A stretch of DNA of 64,000 nucleotides from Hemibagrus wyckioides (Eukaryota; Chordata; Actinopteri; Siluriformes; Bagridae). Location: positions 30,890,852 to 30,954,851 of the forward strand of contig NC_080720.1 in the NCBI RefSeq assembly GCF_019097595.1, written 5' to 3'. Shown in pieces: positions 26,948 to 38,870 of the stretch. The notes below the pieces were generated by a model, which saw only the letters and a program-made list of their open reading frames with translations, did no database searches and was not told the DNA's origin. The position numbers and the translations under genes are program-made. Numbering within the stretch: the stretch's first letter is position 1; each line of letters opens with the position of its first letter.

Positions 26948-29304
26948 GTAGTGAGTGAGAAACGTGAGTCTGGTCCAGTCAGCAGGTCCTAAGGTTATCA
27001 CTGGTTTTAGGGAATGACTGCTACACTTATTCCAAAGTTCACAAAAAACCAGCGTAGTGACCAGTAACACATCAACCACTCAGACATGTGTTTATTTATC
27101 CACACATCACTAAACAGAACAAAAAAACAACCCTGAGGTAACCCTGGGGCAGTGGTGGCTCAAGTGGTTAAGGGTGTGGGTTGTTGATTGGAGAATCGGG
27201 GTTCAAGCCCCAGCACCACCAAGTTCCACTGTTGGGCACAACTGAGCAAGGCACTTAATCCTCTCTGCTCCAGGGGCACAGTATCATAGCTGCCCCTGTG
27301 CTCTGACCCCCAACTTCCTCACCTGGGATATTTCAAAGAAAAGAATTCCACTGTGCTGTAATGTAGGTGTGGCAATAATAAAGGCTTCATGCCCTCAGAT
27401 CTTCTTCTTCATGAAAACAAATGATGGATACAGCGTGTTGCATTCCTGCTCCTTGAACTTTGTCCACATTTCTGTACAGTTTATTGATCTGTTTTTCTTC
27501 CCAGTGGAATAACACTAGACTATTCCAGTCCACAAGACGGTTTTAATTTAGCTACAATCCATTCAGCATTGAAAGAGTCATCACTTTAACGCTTTCGTTT
27601 CATTATGTTCAATTTTCAATTCTATTTTATTTGTATAGCGCTTTTAACAATAGACATTGTCTCTGAGCAGCTTTACAGAACATCCTAGATGTTGGACAAA
27701 ATCATCCCTAGTTTAATCTACGTTAATCTACGTTTAAGCTGGGAGACTGTGTCCGTGTCCCGAACACTGTCAGGAAGGCTGTTCCAACGTTTAGGAAAAC
27801 GCTTTACCCCCTTAAGTTTAAATAGGAAATCTGTTCATTTTTTTCCTTTTGTTTCTTCAGGGATGTGTTCGGGAAGGGCGCAGAGACGGTGCAGAAACTG
27901 TCTGAGTGTTCAGAAGACGGTGCCATGCTGTCCGACGTTCTGGCTCATCTCTTTTACCTTCCTCTCCGCCATCTCCACGTGTATAGCCACCTGCTGCTCA
28001 AACTCGCCTCCTGCTACGATCCGGTAAGCCTTACGTTCAAGCTAAATAATAATAATAATAATATAATTCTGTGGATCACATAGTAGATTTCTACGTCTGG
28101 CAGAGCTGTGCGGACTATCAAAAGCTGCAGGAGGCCTGCTCCAAGTATGAGGCTATGGCTCTTCATCTGAAGAGGAAGAGGAAGGAGGCCGAGTACACGC
28201 TGCACTTCTGGAGGAACTTCCCGGGAAAGATGACAGTAAGCGAGCATTGCATACACAAGACACGATGCACCAAGTTTTTCTTCTAGACACGTTTATAGCG
28301 ACAGGATCAGGATGCTAGGGATTCTGGCAGTGTTTAATCTAACTGACCCTGACGTTTTCTTAGGACTCTCTGCGCAAACCATCCCGCCGCTTGGTGTGCG
28401 AGAGCAGCAACAAAGCCCTGACCCTACAGAACGCCGGACGCTTCTCCGTCAACTGGTTCATCCTTTTCAACGATGCTCTCGTCCACGCCCAGGTACCTCG
28501 TGTTCACTTTCCCCTCCTCTTCTTCTTCTTCTTCTTCCTCGCTCATCACTGCTTTTGCCTCTGCTTCCCCATGATGTTTTGACGCTCCTGAAGGAGATCT
28601 TGTGTGTCTGATGTTTGATATTTCTGTCCCGGTAGGGAATGTTTGCCTCTAAGGGGCTTGTAAGTATGCATAAGCGTAAGAAAAAAAAACATGTAGAATT
28701 ATTATTCTGTTTATTCTTCTCTAGCACAGCTTCCCCAAGTGTTCAGGGCTGGGCTCAGCGCTGTAGTGCAGTCTGTCTTTCTTACTCTGCTCTGCTAGGT
28801 GGTTTTGAATAATCAGGATTGTTAGGATGAAGCTAGAATAAACGTCACTGCTTTTCTAATCGTCGGGTAGAGATTAGGGGCATCAGCGACGTGAGCTACA
28901 CATGCTTCACTTCACTGTATAGAAATGGCTGGAAATAGCCCCTTATAATAAACAATTGGGTTCTCGAAATCATGATAAATGTGCCTTTAAGATTTTCCGG
29001 GAATATTAGTGACATCTCTGGTGTAGTCCACGGAAAGAAATAGTCCTGGAATTTTATTATGAAGCATTTATAAGAGTTAGATAGATTTGTAATAAGAATC
29101 ATTGATGTGGCACAAGTGCCTGACCCAAGCCCTATCCCGTGCCTGTAGTTGCCCTCTTCCTGGCCTGCTTGCCCCCCACCCCCACCCGAGTGCTGCAGTA
29201 CGAGTGTTTCTCTGTCCTTTGGTTGTGTCAGACACAATCCCAGTCTTAGTCATCCTCCTGCCAATGTTACTGCCCTGAATTCCTCTGTTTCTGGGTTTTT
29301 ATAG

Positions 29305-29349
<45 letters not shown>

Positions 29350-30995
29350 GCTGCACAGTATATCCAGAACATCACTGTGAATATGTTGATCAATAAAATG
29401 ACCAAAAAATCAGGAATACGAAACCGAAGGCATGCTGTTGTAGAAAAATAATCACCGGTTGCCCGGTTTAGGCGTTTTATTCCTCTTTTGTCTTATTAAC
29501 AATTTCTTAGTGTTTTTATTCTGACGCATTTTTAATAGATAAATGTCCTGGAACATCTAGGAGTCTTTTCCTGTTATCACTTACCTTATAACTCGTCCAT
29601 ACACCAGCATTTCTCTTCTTCTTTCTGTAGATGATAGAACAACAGCTTGTTTAGCATTAGCTTTGCGTCTGAATTGTTCAGCAGTTTTCCTTCTGACGCT
29701 GGAGACTCCTTTCTGTAATGAGATCTCTTTATACACTTTTGGACCGATCAGAACCTCTTATATCAGATTGAAGAAATCAGCATGGACATAATGGTCAGTA
29801 CGTGATGTACTGTGCAGCTCGTGTGTTTTTGTGTGATGATCCAGATCTCTATCTTATGTTGGGGATGTGTGCTAGCATGCAGTTGATACAAACACACACC
29901 TGTTTTCCGCATGTTCTTCTTCTATCTTCTACAGTTAGCTTGACTAGTATAGACTCTATTTGTGGATTATGTGTTGTGGTTGACGCCATCTTCTTCCTGC
30001 GGTCTTCCTCAGTTCTCCACTCATCACGTCTTCCCCTTGGCCACGCTGTGGGTGGAGCCCATGTCCGACGACAACGCCGGCCTGTGAGTGAGACGGTTTA
30101 GCCGTTCAATCCGTTCACTTTGCTTGCTACAGAGTGTGTGTCGTGATTTGGTGTATTAAATTCTCTCTCTCTTTCTCCTTCTCACTCTCTCTCTCTTGCT
30201 CTCTCTCTCTCTCTCTCTCTCCACTTTGCTTGCTACAACATGTGGTGTGTTAAATCGTGTCCTGCTGGTCAGGTACGGCTTGAAGCTGACGTCACCTGAG
30301 GAAAGCTTCACGCTGCTGGCTGCCTCGCCGTCCGAAAAGGTGATTGTTATTTAACGTAGATACGTAAAGCACACTGAAGGGCATGTTATTGTTGGAAAAT
30401 AATACCACAAAGCTGTTTGATTCTATCGTTTGTTTGTGTGAATTTCTTTCAGGCGAAGTGGTTGCGTGCCATAAATCAGGCAGTGATGCAGGCGCTGAGT
30501 GGGGCGGGGTTACACGAGGCCCCTCCTACCTCCGGGGCAGGATTGAGAGCAGACCCTCCCATTTCCCGAACCGCTTCCTATACCTTCTATAAGGACAGCA
30601 GGTTGAAGGACGCCGTGTACGAGGGCCGCTGGGTGGCGGGAAAACCTCACGGGAGGTGAGTGCCTATGGAAAGTGGGCGGGGCTATTGAGAATGATGAGA
30701 AGGAGCTGATTGGTTGCTTTTGTGTTATAGGGGCGTGTTGAAATGGCCGGATGGAAGGATGTACACCGGGGAATTTAAGAACGGATTCGAGGATGGGTCA
30801 GCTGCTTATCTTTAATATGTTTATGGTTATGATAAATCAATGCAGCAGTTCTGTCTCTCTGTCTGTCCGTCTCTGTCTGTCTGTTTGTCCTTTTGTCTGT
30901 CTCTTTCTGTGTCAGTCTGTCTGTCTGTAAGTCTCTCTCTTTGTGTCTGTCTGTCTCTCTCTATGTCTGTCTGTCTTTCTGTCCGTCTCTCTCTG

Positions 30996-31040
<45 letters not shown>

Positions 31041-31376
31041 CTCTCTCTTATGGTTTATTTCAGTTTTTCACAGTATTGTTTTTTTTTATTTCAGGTTTGG
31101 AGATTTTATTCTTCCTAACAAGAACCTTAACAAGAGCGATCATTACCAGGGACACTGGAAGGATGGCAAGATGCACGGATTCGGGACCTTCAGGTGCTAA
31201 GATCAGTGCGATTCAACAGACACTGAGAAAGCGGTGATATTAATAAGGAATAAATTACGTGTTGGTGTGCTGTATTGGGAAATGATTCAACAGCAACAGC
31301 GTGGTGTGATGGAGCAGAGTTATCTGGAGTTACTGTGGAATGGCGTGGTGGTTCCATTACAGGATTTTGTGTAACC

Positions 31377-31419
<43 letters not shown>

Positions 31420-32096
31420 GTAGCTACGCCACAGGAGAAGTGTACGAGGGCTCGTTTCAGGATAACATGCGTCACGGCCATGGCATGCTGCGGAGCGGCA
31501 AGCTGAACTCCTCCTCCCCCAGCGTCTTCATCGGTCAGTGGCTGAACGACAAGAAAACTGGCTACGGCGTGTTTGATGACATCACAAGGTGAGAGAACTT
31601 GACCAGTTGATTGGCTAATTTTATATATATATATATATATATAAATAGATAAAAAAACATGTTCCTACTAAAGTGGACATTTAAGAGTGTGTGTGTGTGT
31701 GTGTATATAATATATATATATATTAAATGAGAGAACTATTTTAGATGGTTTTTTTCTGTGTTAAATGTGTGTGTGTGTTGATGTCAGAGGAGAGAAGTAC
31801 ATGGGTGTATGGCAGGATGATCAGAAGCAGGGGCACGGTGTCATCGTCACACAGTTCGGACTCTACTACGAGGGCTCTTTCAGCAGCAATAAAATGACGG
31901 TTAGACGGTTTCAGGTTCGAAACGTTTCTGTTACACATCGTTACTGTTCCTGTTATTTATTCTCTTTTCTTTCTCACACACACACACACACACACACTCA
32001 GGGTACCGGGGTATTACTGTCAGAAGACGACACCATGTTTGAGGGGGATTTCTCAGAAGACTGGACTCTTAATGGAAAGGTGATTTCAGAAGCACA

Positions 32097-32133
<37 letters not shown>

Positions 32134-32318
32134 TCTCTTTCTCTCTCTGTCTGTTTCTGTCTGTGTCTCCCCCCCCTCGCTTTCTCCCTCTTTTTGTCTG
32201 TCTGTCTCTCTTTCTCACTCTCTATCTGTCTTTGTCTTTCTCTCTCTGTCTCTTTCTGTCCCACTTTTCCACACACTCTCTCTCTCTCTTTCTCTCTCTC
32301 TCATTCTCTCTCACTCTT

Positions 32319-32368
<50 letters not shown>

Positions 32369-32370
32369 TG

Positions 32371-32423
<53 letters not shown>

Positions 32424-34826
32424 CAGTAGACATCCTCTAGTTGAACTATTTTGGCAGCTGAACTCCATCATCATGAATTCTTTGCCTTTAGTAGGTTTAC
32501 ATTAATTGAAACATTTGTAATAAATGCAGCACTGTGGCTTATTTCTTTTTGGTTATTATGATCTTGACATTTCCATCTCTCACAGACACGCTGCTAGGAA
32601 ACAGCTATTCTGGTTAGAGAAAGAAGCTAAAAAGTTTTGGAAACATGCCTGTTTAACACTCCTCCTGTGTCCAGGGTACTCTGACGATGCCTAACGGTGA
32701 CTACATCGAGGGTTCCATCAGCGGGGTCTGGGGAACCGGCCTGAAGATATCAGGGTCCTACTACAAACCCAGCCTATACGACTCGGAAAAGGACAAGAGC
32801 CGAGCGCTGTATGATCATTTTACACTTTCAGCAGTTCACTGCTACTTACAGTACGGTATGCTATGCTAACGTGTGTGTGTGTGTGTGTGTGAGCAGTAAA
32901 CTGGGCCGGTTTTCCGTTCATCCTGAGGAGAAGTGGAAGGCAGTGTTTGGGGAATGCTGGAGTCAGCTGGGATGTGACACACCAGCACAGGGAGAGACCA
33001 GGATGGCATGGGACAACATCGCTATAGCGCTGACCACTAACAGGAGACAGCACAGAGACAGGTACTGTCCGACTCTCCGACTCTATCTGGACGGAAATGC
33101 TGCCATCTTGAGACACAGGGCAGCAGTATGCCATCCCCAAGAACCTCTTAATCGATACACAAAATAACATATGCTGTATCTCCATCACACTCTCTGGTAG
33201 TTATAATCATTTATAATCACACTCTGGTGTTTATAATCATTTATAATCACACTCTGGTGTTTATAATCATTTATAATCACACTCTGGTGTTTATAATCAT
33301 TTATAATCACACTCTGGTTTTTATAATCATTTATAATCACACTCTGGTGTTTATAATCATTTATAATCACACTCTGGTGTTTATAATCATTTATAATCAC
33401 ACTCTGGTGTTTATAATCATTTATAATCACACTCTGGTTTTTATAATCATTTATAATCACACTCTGGTGTTTATAATCATTTATAATCACACTCTGGTTT
33501 TTATAATCATTTATAATCACACTCTGGTTTTTATAATCATTTATAATCACACTCTGGTTTTTATAATCACACTCTGGTTTTTATAATCATTTATAATCAC
33601 ACTCTGGTTTTTATAATCATTTATAATCACACTCTGGTTTTTATAATCACACTCTGGTGTTTATAATCATTTATAATCACACTCTGGTGTTTATAATCAT
33701 TTATAATCACTCTCCGGTGTTTATAATCATTTATAATCACACTCTGGTTTTTATAATCACACTCTGGTTTTTATAATCACACTCTGGTTTTTATAATCAT
33801 TTATAATCACACTCTGGTGTTTATAATCATTTATAATCACACTCTGGTGTTTATAATCATTTATAATCACACTCTGGTGTTTATAATCATTTATAATCAC
33901 TCTCCGGTGTTTATAATCATTTATAATCACACTCTGGTTTTTATAATCATTTATAATCACACTCTGGTGTTTATAATCATTTATAATCACACTCTGGTGT
34001 TTATAATCATTTATAATCACTCTCCGGTGTTTATAATCATTTATAATCACACTCTGGTTTTTATAATCATTTATAATCACACTCTGGTGTTTATAATCAT
34101 TTATAATCACACTCTGGTTTTTATAATCATTTATAATCACACTCTGGTTTTTATAATCATTTATAATCACACTCTGGTTTTTATAATCATTTATAATCAC
34201 ACTCTGGTTTTTATAATCATTTATAATCACTCTCCGGTGTTTATAATCATTTATAATCACACTCTGGTGTTTATAATCATTTATAATCACACTCTCCACT
34301 GTTTATAATCATTTATAATCACACTCTCTGGTGTTCATAATCATTTATAATCACACTCTCCTGTGTTTATAATCATTTATAATCCTACTGTCCACTGCTT
34401 ATAATCATTTATACGGTCTCTGGTGTTTATAATGAATAGATTGAACATGTAGTGTGTATATATGTTGTTGTGTTATAGTCCTGAGCTGCTGACTCGGTCC
34501 CATAGTAAAACCCTGGAAAGCCTGGAGTTCATCCCTCAGCATGACGGCCCTGTTACACTGGAGAAATACGACACCATTCGCCGCTACCTCATCAAGGTCA
34601 GTCCTGTACGCTGTCTGTACCTCGACCAGAACAGCACTGTACCCTTCTGACATCTGACCTTCGCTCCCAGGCCTGTGACACTCCGCTGCACCCACTGGGC
34701 CACTTGGTGGAGAAGCTGGTAGCCGTGTACCGGATGACGTACGTGGGCGTCGGAGCGAACCGCAGGCTGCTTCAGCAGGCCGTCAACGAGATCAAATCCT
34801 ACCTCAGCCGCATCTTTCAGATTGTC

Positions 34827-34861
<35 letters not shown>

Positions 34862-35999
34862 TCCTAATGTATTTAAATGGATTTCAGTGGTTTTAAAGAT
34901 TTACCTTTTGAACGCATTCATATATGAAGGAGATTATGGTATACTGTGTATTAAAATAAAGAGTCCCTCAGAAAGGTTTACATATAAAACAAATATAAAT
35001 ATAATGTAAAAATATTTTATACACTACATGGCCAGAAGTTTTGGGACACCCTCCAAGTCATGGAATTCAGGTGTTGTTTTTCAGGGGTTGGGCTCGGCCT
35101 CTCAGTTCTAGTGAAAGGAACTCTTAATGCTTCAGCTTCATACCAAGACATTTTGGACAATTTCATGCTTTGTGGGAACAGTTTGGGGATGACCCCTTCC
35201 TGTTCCAACATGACTGCACACCAGTGACCAAAGCAAGGTCCATAAAGACATGGATGAGTGAGTTTGGTGTGGAGGAACTTCTCAAATTCCTGACCAGAAA
35301 ACCTTTGGGATGAGTTAGAGCGTCAGACCTTCTCGTCCAACATCAGTGCCTGACCTCACAAATATGCTTCTAGAGGAATGGTCAAAAATTCTCATAAACA
35401 CACTCCTAAACCTTATGGAAAGCCTTCCCAGAAGAGTTGGAGCTGTTATAGCTGCAAAGGGCGGGACAACTCCATATTACATTCATGTGCATGTAAAGGC
35501 AGACGTCCCAAAACTTTTGGCAATATAGCGTATATGTGATATGATTGCTATATGTTGACCTGTGTGTGTGTGTGTTGTAGGTTTCTGTTTCCTGATCTTC
35601 CAGAGGAAGGCGGGTTGCTGGTTGAAGCTCCAACCGAAAAGAAGGAATCCAAGTCCACTAGCAGTGAGCTCGAGTCTCCGAAGCCGGGGTGAGGATCAGA
35701 ATCAGGACGCAAACTATCGTGGTGTATTTATTAAAAAAATCATACTTTATATCTCTTTCAAGCCTATCGCTTACGTTATAGCCAGTAATCAGTCGTAACA
35801 TTAAAGCTTTACCTCCGCAGTCGTGTGGTCAGCAGCTCTGCCCTGCTCCTGCCCGTGTTGCTGCCGCGTCTCTACCCGCCTCTCTTCACGCTTTACGCTC
35901 TGGATAAGGAGAAGGAAGACGACGTGTACTGGGACTGTGTGCTGCGTCTCAACAAGCAGCCTGATCTCGCTCTGCTCGCTTTCCTCGGAGTGCAACAGT

Positions 36000-36045
<46 letters not shown>

Positions 36046-36952
36046 CACACACACACACACACAACGATAACGATGTTCTGTATGAAATCTTTTTTGTAGG
36101 AAATTCTGGCCTGTCACCATTACAGCACTCGGGGAAAAGCAACAGGTAGACATTTGATCTACACCGCTACTGTTTTACTGCATGTGAGGGAAGTTTGTTG
36201 AATAGATCCTCTGTGTCTGTGTGTGTGTCTGTGTGTGTGTCTGTGTGTGTGTCTGTGTGTGTCTGTGTGTCTGTGTGTCTGTGTGTGTGTGTGTGTCTGT
36301 GTGTCTGTGTGTGTGTCTGTGTGTGTGTGTGTAGGTCGTACCCAGCACTAAAGATGCGTGTTTCGCCTCGGCGGTGGAGACACTACAGCAAATCAGGTTG
36401 GAAATCCTGCCAGCTCTACGAATTCTTCACTTTTTAGAGTTTTATCCTTTATCCATTTATTCTTTTCCTTCTTTTCCTTCAGCACAACCTTCACTCCCTC
36501 AGACAAGCTGCAGGTCATCCAGCTGACCTTCGAGGAGATAACCCAGGAGGTGCTTACCTTACTCAAACAGGACTTCCTGTGGTCCATGGATGACCTGTTT
36601 CCTGTTTTCCTCTACGTAGTGCTGCGTGCTCGGTATATCTGCTGTATTCCAGACACCATATTTTCCTGGCAGTGTGTGAGCTGCTTCTTGGGTCATAAAC
36701 GTATTTTTAACGCTATATGTGTGTTTCTCCACAGTATCAGGAACTTGGGGTCAGAAGTCAGTCTGATAGAAGACCTCATGGACCCGTGTGTGCAGCACGG
36801 AGAGCACGGCATCATGTTCACTACATTGAAGGTACTGATGAGGAAAAAACACAGAATTCAGAGGAAAATTTATAAAAAGATGTTTTGAAAAATGTCTTTC
36901 TCTGTCCTGTCAGGCGTGTTACTATCAAATTCAGCATGAGAAGATCACATAA
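18518..36952 (+). CDS. als2: Alsin (ALS2), Rab5/Rac guanine nucleotide exchange factor
   Basis: Complete gene, 34 coding exons totalling 5040 nt (1679 aa; human is 1657). Exons: 18518-18534, 18806-18954, 19039-20099, 20855-21031, 21161-21293, 24416-24584, 24979-25075, 25232-25309, 25900-26091, 26203-26374, 26484-26673, 26802-26867, 27861-28023, 28104-28235, 28364-28492, 30013-30083, 30273-30339, 30453-30655, 30731-30796, 31095-31193, 31424-31588, 31788-31899, 32002-32079, 32675-32808, 32897-33061, 34479-34596, 34671-34828, 35581-35688, 35821-35997, 36100-36145, 36335-36396, 36483-36632, 36735-36831, 36914-36952. Domains in order: RCC1-like repeats (about residues 50-220 and 520-690, e.g. [20 protein letters not shown]), DH and PH region (about 700-1020), MORN repeats (about 1070-1290, e.g. 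[21 protein letters not shown]), VPS9 domain (about 1530-1679). Alsin activates Rab5 on endosomes and interacts with Rac1; human loss causes juvenile motor-neuron disease. The start ATG follows an in-frame-compatible acceptor and yields an N-terminus like the human one. All introns use GT-AG except the one after 26673, which uses GC. Confidence 0.97.
21723..21769. repeat. Perfect 20-bp inverted repeat, 7-nt loop
   Basis: CAGCTGGGGTCTATATGCAT (21723-21742), spacer TGCTACG, then its exact reverse complement (21750-21769). An AT-rich second dyad (TATAATATAT / ATATATTATA) follows at 21770-21800. It is inside the als2 intron between 21293 and 24416. Confidence 0.95.
21801..23740. other. als2 intron, unannotated central part
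   Basis: No exon found. It contains AT-rich sequence (21830-22180), TG runs at 22964-22980 and 23016-23070, and a mid-complexity block at 23090-23480 that includes the perfect dyad GGATTAATCC at 23185-23194. Confidence 0.5.
23750..24415. repeat. CT/CTGT microsatellite ending at a splice acceptor
   Basis: About 660 bases of (CT)n with GTCT interruptions; a segment of about 180 bases (around 23945-24125) is repeated near 24120-24315. The last (CT)n run at 24370-24412 directly forms the pyrimidine tract of the als2 exon starting at 24416. Confidence 0.95.
24642..24723. repeat. (ATT)n microsatellite
   Basis: About 80 bases of TTA/ATT in an als2 intron. Confidence 0.95.
25387..25765. repeat. GATA/GACA compound microsatellite
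   Basis: About 375 bases of (GATA)n mixed with (GACA)n and CAGGTAGATA/ATGCAGGTAG variants in the als2 intron between 25309 and 25900. Larger repeated blocks of 60-100 bp are visible (for example GACATGCAGGTAGATAGACA at 25485, 25547 and 25595 regions). Confidence 0.95.
27145..27390 (+). mobile_element. tRNA-derived SINE
   Basis: The head TGGCTCAAGTGGTTAAGG resembles a tRNA A box and GGGGTTCAAGCCCC a B box, followed by a non-tRNA body and an AATAATAAAGGCTTCAT tail. The same family occurs in the opposite orientation at 39714-39950. It lies in the als2 intron between 26867 and 27861. Confidence 0.8.
27610..27810. repeat. Probable interspersed repeat
   Basis: Starts TCTATTTTATTTGTATAGCG and continues CATTGTCTCTGAGCAGCTTTACAG, wording I associate with a widespread teleost repeat. 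Neither boundaries nor class can be fixed from this single copy. Confidence 0.4.
28620..30010. other. als2 intron, mostly unremarkable
   Basis: About 1.5 kb between exons ending 28492 and starting 30013. It contains a (TG)n run at 29309-29346. No other feature is supportable. Confidence 0.5.
32100..32425. repeat. CT microsatellite in als2 intron
   Basis: (CT)n with GTCT, CCCC and CACT interruptions, beginning 20 bases after the exon ending at 32079. Confidence 0.95.
33195..34435. repeat. 30-bp minisatellite, about 40 copies
   Basis: The unit TTTATAATCATTTATAATCA plus CACTCTGGTG repeats with an exact 30-bp period across almost the entire als2 intron between 33061 and 34479. Variants: GGTG versus GGTT, CTCTCCGG units, and shortened 20-bp units near 33560, 33640 and 33750. 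Copies diverge at the right end (from 34290). Since 30 is divisible by three, both strands show long open frames that are not genes. Confidence 0.97.
35020..35532 (+). mobile_element. Truncated Tc1/mariner (DD34E) copy
   Basis: Ends TACACTAC...GGCCAGAAG and ...AACTTTTGGCAATATAGCGTA. It holds only the C-terminal half of the transposase region, with frameshifts. It is in sense orientation in the als2 intron between 34828 and 35581 and ends about 50 bases before the next exon. Confidence 0.85.
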
Positions 36953-38146
36953 GGAGAACAACGTACAGACGGACCGGCAGCACACTATCATGACGGACAG
37001 GTGATGAGCTGATGGTGGGCGGGGCCAGGATCACGGTGCCAGGCGGAAAACACACATCCTGAACATTCCTGTGTATTTTTTTTTTTCTTTTGTAATATAT
37101 CTCTTTCAGTCTGATACATCTCTTCCAGTTCAACCATTTTTTTGTTGATTTTCAAATCTCTCTCTTTATGAATTTTCTCTTTAAAGTTCCTTCACTTTTT
37201 CCTGAATGTGAAAATTCTCGACACAGGACACGTGATGCTGCAATAGGGTGCCATTACTTTTTATTCCTCAGCGTAACAGCCTGAGATTAACAAATCCCGT
37301 GTCTTACATAACACACTGACTGATGGTTGACGTTTGCATCGTTCACATGAAGGAGTGACCGGATGCTGTCGGTGGTCACATGCTCCTCCAACAGCCAATC
37401 AGACGCCTGGATTTTTTTGACCTGCTGGATTGCATTGAAGGAGGGTTTTTTAATCATATGCACAATTTGCTCATTTTTTTCTTGACTGTTTTGCAGAGAC
37501 TTGAAGTGTTGCTAGTTTTTCTGGTTCTCGTGCTACAGTGAAGTTATTTTAGAATTTTTTATTTTACACAATCTTTACTATAAACATGTTACTAGAATTC
37601 TTTCACAGAAGAAGACTGTGATTTTTTTTTTTTTTTGTTCCTTATGTGACAGTCGTGTGTGTGTGTATGTGTGTGTGTGTGTGTGAGAGAGAACTAGAGT
37701 GTTGCATACAGCAATACTTTTTACAGTATTCTGGACTGACCGTGATGTCAGCGTGACAGTTTTTAATAACTGATGTTTTATTTATTTAAGATAAAGATAA
37801 AGACGTCCAGTTGCGGTGAGAATCTGTACGATGTCTGTGGATCTGATATACTGACTCTATACTGTCTTACTGAAGTAGCGGACGATACGCAGTGCAGACA
37901 GACACCGGAATCTCGTACAGCGTCGACGCGAAGTTCGCTCAGAGGTGTAGGTTTCGGACAGAACGAGACCGGATCGTTTCTTCCAGATCCTGATCGAATC
38001 AGAACCTCTTTTCGGTTCGGACGTTGTACTCCCCAGCTCGGTGTCGCTCTCCTGCAGTGTTTCGCTGTGTAAACGTCATCTTGCCGAGACATTGTGACGG
38101 TTTGGTCCTGTCCGGCTGGTGAAGTGTCTTTGTGTCAAGAGCAGGC

Positions 38147-38152
38147 AATAAA
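38147..38152 (+). promoter_or_regulatory. als2: Candidate als2 poly(A) signal
   Basis: AATAAA about 1.2 kb after the als2 stop codon. A second AATAAA-containing site lies at about 38394-38399, beyond a SINE. Which one is used cannot be told. Confidence 0.5.
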
Positions 38153-38214
38153 ATGGCTGATGGAATGTTTTTCTGTTCATTTTTTTCCTCATGTGTGTAC
38201 TGCATTTATTTATA

Positions 38215-38345
38215 TCATTTACATTTGGCAGACACCCTTATCCAAATTTTATACAACTCAGCCTACATTGGTGGACGTGGGATTTGAACTCACCACCTTC
38301 AGATCAAGAGACCAAAGCCTTAACCACTAAGCTACCACACCTCCG
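38215..38345 (-). mobile_element. tRNA-derived SINE (minus strand)
   Basis: Reverse complement reads GGTAGCTTAGTGGTTAAGG, then GAGTTCAAATCCCACG, matching A-box and B-box spacing, and a body shared with the copy at 43455-43650 (TTGTATAAAA, AAGGGTGTCTG). It sits just past the als2 3-prime end. Confidence 0.75.
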
Positions 38346-38701
38346 CCTCCCTTGTATAATCCATGGGTCTAGAACCTGCACTCTTTGGAAGAAAAATAAA
38401 GGTTCCTTCACAGTCTTTTGAATGGTTAATCAATCAGTCTTCTTATTCTATGTTCTCTGGAAACTAGTTTACTTTTTATTCCGAAAGAGAAACAGATCCT
38501 ACAGTTAAAAAGTGCAGCGAATGAGATTGCAGACTGCTGCTTTAATGTTTTTGTTTTGATTGGTTGATAAAGCTGACCACGTTAGAAAGTCTGGGATGGT
38601 CGCAATGGCATTTTATCCTCATACATTTTTTTTAATCTTGGTGATCCCTTTCAGGATGTAAAGTCAGTCAAACCGTTAAGAAAAATCATTTACAGCAGCT
38701 T

Positions 38702-38773
38702 TAATCCCCTCCCCCTGCTCACGCCCGGCTTTCCTCGTTGTGTTTGTGTGGGATTAAGGATGGAGAGGGATTA
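38702..38773 (+). promoter_or_regulatory. mpp4: Cluster of three CRX/OTX-type motifs upstream of mpp4
   Basis: TAATCC at 38702-38707, GGATTA at 38751-38756 and GGATTA at 38768-38773 fall within 72 bases just before the presumed first exon. TAATCC is the known K50-homeodomain (CRX/OTX2) core used in photoreceptor promoters, and mammalian MPP4 is photoreceptor-enriched. Motifs are seen; function is inferred. Confidence 0.5.
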
Positions 38774-38774
38774 C

Positions 38775-38870
38775 ACTCTGTCCTAAACACAACTCTCTCC
38801 GGTCTAAACTCTGCTCCGGACTGGAAAACTACGCGAGCGAGACATACAGGACATACAGAGAGAGGAAAAG
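38775..38870 (+). other. mpp4: mpp4 non-coding first exon (probable)
   Basis: Ends in a consensus donor (GGAAAAG then GTAAGT at 38871) about 1.3 kb before the exon that carries the ATG (acceptor at 40180). The 5-prime limit is unknown. The interval to als2 is only about 0.6 kb. Confidence 0.5.

Noticed and set aside
27145..27225. Possible tRNA gene
   Set aside because: A- and B-box words are present, but no cloverleaf closes and a long non-tRNA body follows; it is a SINE. The same holds for 38215, 39714, 43455 and 43776.
33185..34308. ORFs with repeated [10 protein letters not shown] or [10 protein letters not shown] units
   Set aside because: They are the 30-bp intronic minisatellite read in frame; open on both strands and inside an als2 intron.
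35017..35211. Minus-strand ORF starting [12 protein letters not shown]
   Set aside because: It is the antisense of a Tc1 transposase region; the same antisense peptide appears at every Tc1 copy.
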